From Crocinitomicaceae bacterium (GTDB lineage Bacteria; Bacteroidota; Bacteroidia; Flavobacteriales_D; Crocinitomicaceae): 8,944 bases of DNA. The notes below the pieces were generated by a model, which did not search any database, had not been told where the DNA came from, and saw nothing but the letters and a program-made list of their open reading frames with translations. The first letter of the stretch is position 1, and every line of letters begins with the position of its first letter. A program made the position numbers and the translations under genes. Location: the NCBI GenBank assembly GCA_013215515.1, contig JABSPC010000637.1, positions 1 to 8,944 on the forward strand, written 5' to 3'. Of the stretch, positions 7,084 through 8,944 are shown one piece after another.

Positions 7084-7737
7084 CTAATAAATTCCTTTTG
7101 ATTCTATATTAACTGTATCGTTTTCTTTCAACTCCATCTGAATTTCTTCTGAAAAATTCAACCCTAGATTTGTAGTCAATTCACAATTCACTTCAAAGAT
7201 AGTATCTATCATCTTCAATTGATGCTTCTTCAGAATATTCATCACATTTGACATGTCGATATAATCGAAAGTGATTTTCACCCATTCAAAAACCTCAAGT
7301 TCAATAATATCACCATCCTTAATAGCTTCCTTTGCTGCCGTTCGGTAGGCATTAATCAATCCGCCAACACCAAGTTTTGTTCCGCCATAATAACGTACGA
7401 CTCCAATTAAGACATTCGATAAATCAAAAGCTGTAATTTGCCCCAAAATTGGGGCTCCTGCAGAATTATTAGGTTCTCCGTCGTCATTCGACCTAAACAC
7501 TTTTTTATCTACCCCAAATCGATATGCATAACACAAATGTCTGGCCTGGTGATGTTCCTTACCCCAAGCCACCATTAAGCCTTTGGCTTCTTCTTCCGAA
7601 TAACACGCCTGTGCAATTCCAATAAATTTAGAGCCATTTTCTTTATATAATCCTTGGGATCTATTTTTGAGGGTTTTATATGTGGATTTTTCGGACAAGG
7701 ATTGCAGTTTTAAAATCAATTCACACAATGTTACCAT
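7084..7737 (-). CDS. YigZ/IMPACT family protein
   Basis: This 217-aa protein carries the IMPACT-family signature: HHQARHLCYAYRFG (62-75), NDDGEPNNSAGAPIL (84-98) and VVRYYGGTKLGVGGLINAY (113-131). A C-terminal part (about 145-205) fits the DUF1949-like ferredoxin-fold domain of YigZ. The eukaryotic relative IMPACT regulates GCN2; the bacterial YigZ structure suggests nucleic-acid or ribosome-related binding, but its function is unsettled. E. coli YigZ is about 205 aa. The family core here begins around STYKTLKNRSQGLY (18-31), so the first 13-17 residues are an extension. The only ATG is at 7737; a TTG at 7698 (L14) would give MSEKSTYKT, closer to relatives. It is the first gene of a two-gene unit with the downstream peptidase. 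Confidence 0.92.
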   Translation of the reverse strand: MVTLCELILKLQSLSEKSTYKTLKNRSQGLYKENGSKFIGIAQACYSEEEAKGLMVAWGKEHHQARHLCYAYRFGVDKKVFRSNDDGEPNNSAGAPILGQITAFDLSNVLIGVVRYYGGTKLGVGGLINAYRTAAKEAIKDGDIIELEVFEWVKITFDYIDMSNVMNILKKHQLKMIDTIFEVNCELTTNLGLNFSEEIQMELKENDTVNIESKGIY

Positions 7738-7893
7738 AAATTTTAAGAATTCATAAAAATTCGATTTACAACAAACTCATGTAATATTTTGCTTCCCTTT
7801 TATTGATCAACACGAAATTATTGAAAAACTAAAACGAGATGGATATTAACGATAAGTAATTAAAACAGCATGAATTTTCTACAAATCTTAACT

Positions 7894-7967
7894 ACTAGAC
7901 CGTTTTAGCGCGCTAAACTCTATAGTATACACATCGGTAGCCACTATTTTTGGTACAATAGTCTAGT
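7894..7967. repeat. Palindrome cluster upstream of the secreted-protein pair
   Basis: Seen in order: ACTAGAC (7894-7900), whose exact inverse GTCTAGT is at 7961-7967; a perfect 14-base palindrome TTTAGCGCGCTAAA (7904-7917); the adjacent palindromes CTATAG (7920-7925) and GTATAC (7925-7930); and a small hairpin ACTATT/AATAGT (7943-7948 with 7957-7962). The outer 7-base repeat frames the whole set. Possible roles are an operator for a dimeric regulator or a structured leader; neither is demonstrated. Confidence 0.6.
7945..7952 (+). promoter_or_regulatory. Putative -7 element for the 108-aa protein / surface protein unit
   Basis: TATTTTTG fits TAnnTTTG and lies 56 bases before the ATG at 8009, giving an expected leader of about 50 bases. 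No TTG is seen at the -33 position; the palindromes CTATAG and GTATAC occupy that place instead, as would suit a regulated promoter. The box overlaps the small hairpin at 7943-7962. Confidence 0.35.
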
Positions 7968-8008
7968 TTTCATAACTTGGTAAGTAAACTAATTTCTAAT
8001 TAAGCCTG

Positions 8009-8335
8009 ATGAAAACACTACTTACCATTCTGTTTTTAGCCGTCATCAATCTAAGCTACAGCCAATTGTCGCTCAACTCAACGTCTAAACAGTTTATCCC
8101 TATTAAAACCTTAACGAATCATGAACGCTACGGACACGACTATGTCTTAACGGATTACACGTTTGTAGATGCCGATAGTACGATTTTGTTCAAATTGAAT
8201 ATTGAGGACCTAGAGCTTTTTAGATTAGATGATGAAGACATTATCGTTGTAGAAAGTAACACGCTTATGAACATTACCTTATTTAGCATAAATTCATTTT
8301 CGCATCCTACCGCTACTAATACTGAGGGAGAATGA
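8009..8335 (+). CDS. Small secreted protein of unknown function (108 aa)
   Basis: I do not recognise this protein. It begins with a typical signal peptide (MKTLLTILFLAVINLSYSQ), with cleavage likely after S18 to leave Q19 at the N-terminus, as is frequent in Bacteroidota exported proteins. The mature part is about 90 residues, has no cysteine, and is acidic in the middle (NIEDLELFRLDDEDIIVVE, 64-82), with alternating hydrophobic residues that suggest beta strands. There is no lipobox and no T9SS C-terminal domain. The gene overlaps the next one by ATGA, so it is translationally coupled to the large cysteine-rich secreted protein and may act with it, for example as a chaperone or accessory subunit. 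That role is inference from position only. Confidence 0.72.
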   Translation: MKTLLTILFLAVINLSYSQLSLNSTSKQFIPIKTLTNHERYGHDYVLTDYTFVDADSTILFKLNIEDLELFRLDDEDIIVVESNTLMNITLFSINSFSHPTATNTEGE

Positions 8336-8944
8336 AAAAGTTTAACTTCGATAAAATTATATTTAAAGGAGGGGTATACTTGCTTCTTTTCTGTGTTTTT
8401 AGTTTATTTTCAAATCAAGTTTCTGCTCAATGCTCTAATTGTAATGCTAATTATCCTGCTGGAACTTTTGCAACTACTTCACCTGCCTTAACAACGGTTA
8501 ACACGTGTATCTATGGAGGAGAATACTCCAATTATAGTGTTACTGCGGGTGAAACATATACATGGACGACTTGTGGGGATGCATCTTTCGATACGCAATT
8601 AACTTTAACTTCAGGTGGATGTGGTGGCGCTAACCTTACCTATAATGATGATGACTGTGGATTACAATCTACAATTACATGGACAGCTACCTTTACTGGC
8701 ACAGTAACTCTTTTAGTTAGCCAATACAATTGCGCTAATGTCTCTCTTTGTATGACAGTTCAATGGGCTTGTACAACATGTGGAGCAGGTCCAGCACCAG
8801 ACTACACAATGTCTACATCAGGAATTAATTCTGAATTTGTTGGATCTTGCCTTGTGACAGACTGTGGACCAAGTACATTTACAGATAATGGAGGTCCTTC
8901 GGCAAACTACTCGAATGGTATCAATCAAATTTACCGCGTACTCT
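8332..8944 (+). CDS. Large cysteine-rich secreted surface protein (3' end beyond window)
   Basis: The frame is open from the ATG at 8332 to the window end (204 codons). A long signal peptide (about residues 1-32, basic N-terminus, hydrophobic core YLLLFCVFSLF, ending QVSA-Q) is followed by a module rich in Cys, Thr, Gly and aromatic residues. Motifs are CSNC (34-37), CIYGGEYSNYSVTAGETY (59-76), WTTCGDASFDTQLTL (78-92), YNDDDCG (104-110) and CTTC (147-150). A second module starts around 160, with GSCLVTDCGPSTFTDNGG (171-188) and ANYSNGINQIYRV, which resembles the start of a CUB-like domain. There are 12 cysteines after the signal, consistent with disulfides. Such modules occur in large flavobacterial adhesin-like proteins exported by T9SS; the T9SS sorting domain would lie beyond the window, so that is inference. 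Translation is coupled by ATGA to the 108-aa gene. Confidence 0.88.
   Translation, partial: MKKFNFDKIIFKGGVYLLLFCVFSLFSNQVSAQCSNCNANYPAGTFATTSPALTTVNTCIYGGEYSNYSVTAGETYTWTTCGDASFDTQLTLTSGGCGGANLTYNDDDCGLQSTITWTATFTGTVTLLVSQYNCANVSLCMTVQWACTTCGAGPAPDYTMSTSGINSEFVGSCLVTDCGPSTFTDNGGPSANYSNGINQIYRVL

Larger units (their letters stand above)
7738..8008. other. Divergent intergenic region, no gene seen
   Basis: These 271 bases lie between two divergent transcription units and must hold promoters for both. The left part (7738-7890) is plain AT-rich sequence with no open frame longer than a dozen codons and no clear - strand TAnnTTTG box. The right part (7891-7990) contains a dense set of palindromes and one + strand -7-like box, listed separately. 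No tRNA or known riboswitch fold was recognised. Confidence 0.7.

Noticed and set aside
7871..7909. Tiny + strand frame of 12 codons in the intergenic region, considered as a leader peptide
   Set aside because: No attenuation-like run of codons and no ribosome-site support; chance in AT-rich DNA.
1..8944. Defence system, prophage, insertion sequence, CRISPR array or tRNA
   Set aside because: No transposase, integrase, nuclease cluster, direct-repeat array, terminal inverted repeats with target duplication, or cloverleaf pattern was found on either strand.

Overview
The window looks like a chromosomal piece of a Bacteroidota genome, most likely Flavobacteriales. The DNA is AT-rich. Several start regions carry the Bacteroidota -7 element TAnnTTTG. 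Most start codons lack a clear Shine-Dalgarno sequence. Secreted proteins have the short 'xYSQ/SAQ' signal-peptide ends common in that phylum, and the right edge opens a cysteine-rich surface protein of a type common in gliding or T9SS bacteria. The family-level placement is inference.

Layout, left to right, + strand first: (1) uvrB, cut by the left edge, overlapped by ATGA with a small DUF3817-type membrane protein. (2) A lipoprotein gene overlapped by ATGA with elbB, which is a DJ-1/PfpI-superfamily gene. A hairpin at the end of elbB is a probable terminator. (3) pckA, the ATP-dependent PEP carboxykinase, alone between a putative promoter and a very strong hairpin terminator. (4) A broken gene for a secreted protein with YD/RHS-like 'YxxDxxG' repeats, interrupted by a stop at codon 3, a frameshift at an 11-T run and a second frameshift. 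(5) On the - strand, a two-gene unit: a YigZ/IMPACT-family gene followed after 1 base by an M42-like metallo-aminopeptidase. (6) A 271-base intergenic region with a cluster of palindromes, then on the + strand a 108-aa secreted protein of unknown function, overlapped by ATGA with a large cysteine-rich secreted protein that runs off the right edge.

Most genes are housekeeping: DNA repair, gluconeogenesis and peptide turnover. They are not organised into one pathway. The less ordinary parts are the decayed or phase-switchable YD-repeat gene (5206-6150) and the coupled pair of secreted proteins at the right edge (8009-8944). I found no defence system, prophage, transposon, CRISPR array or RNA gene, and I do not claim a new system here.
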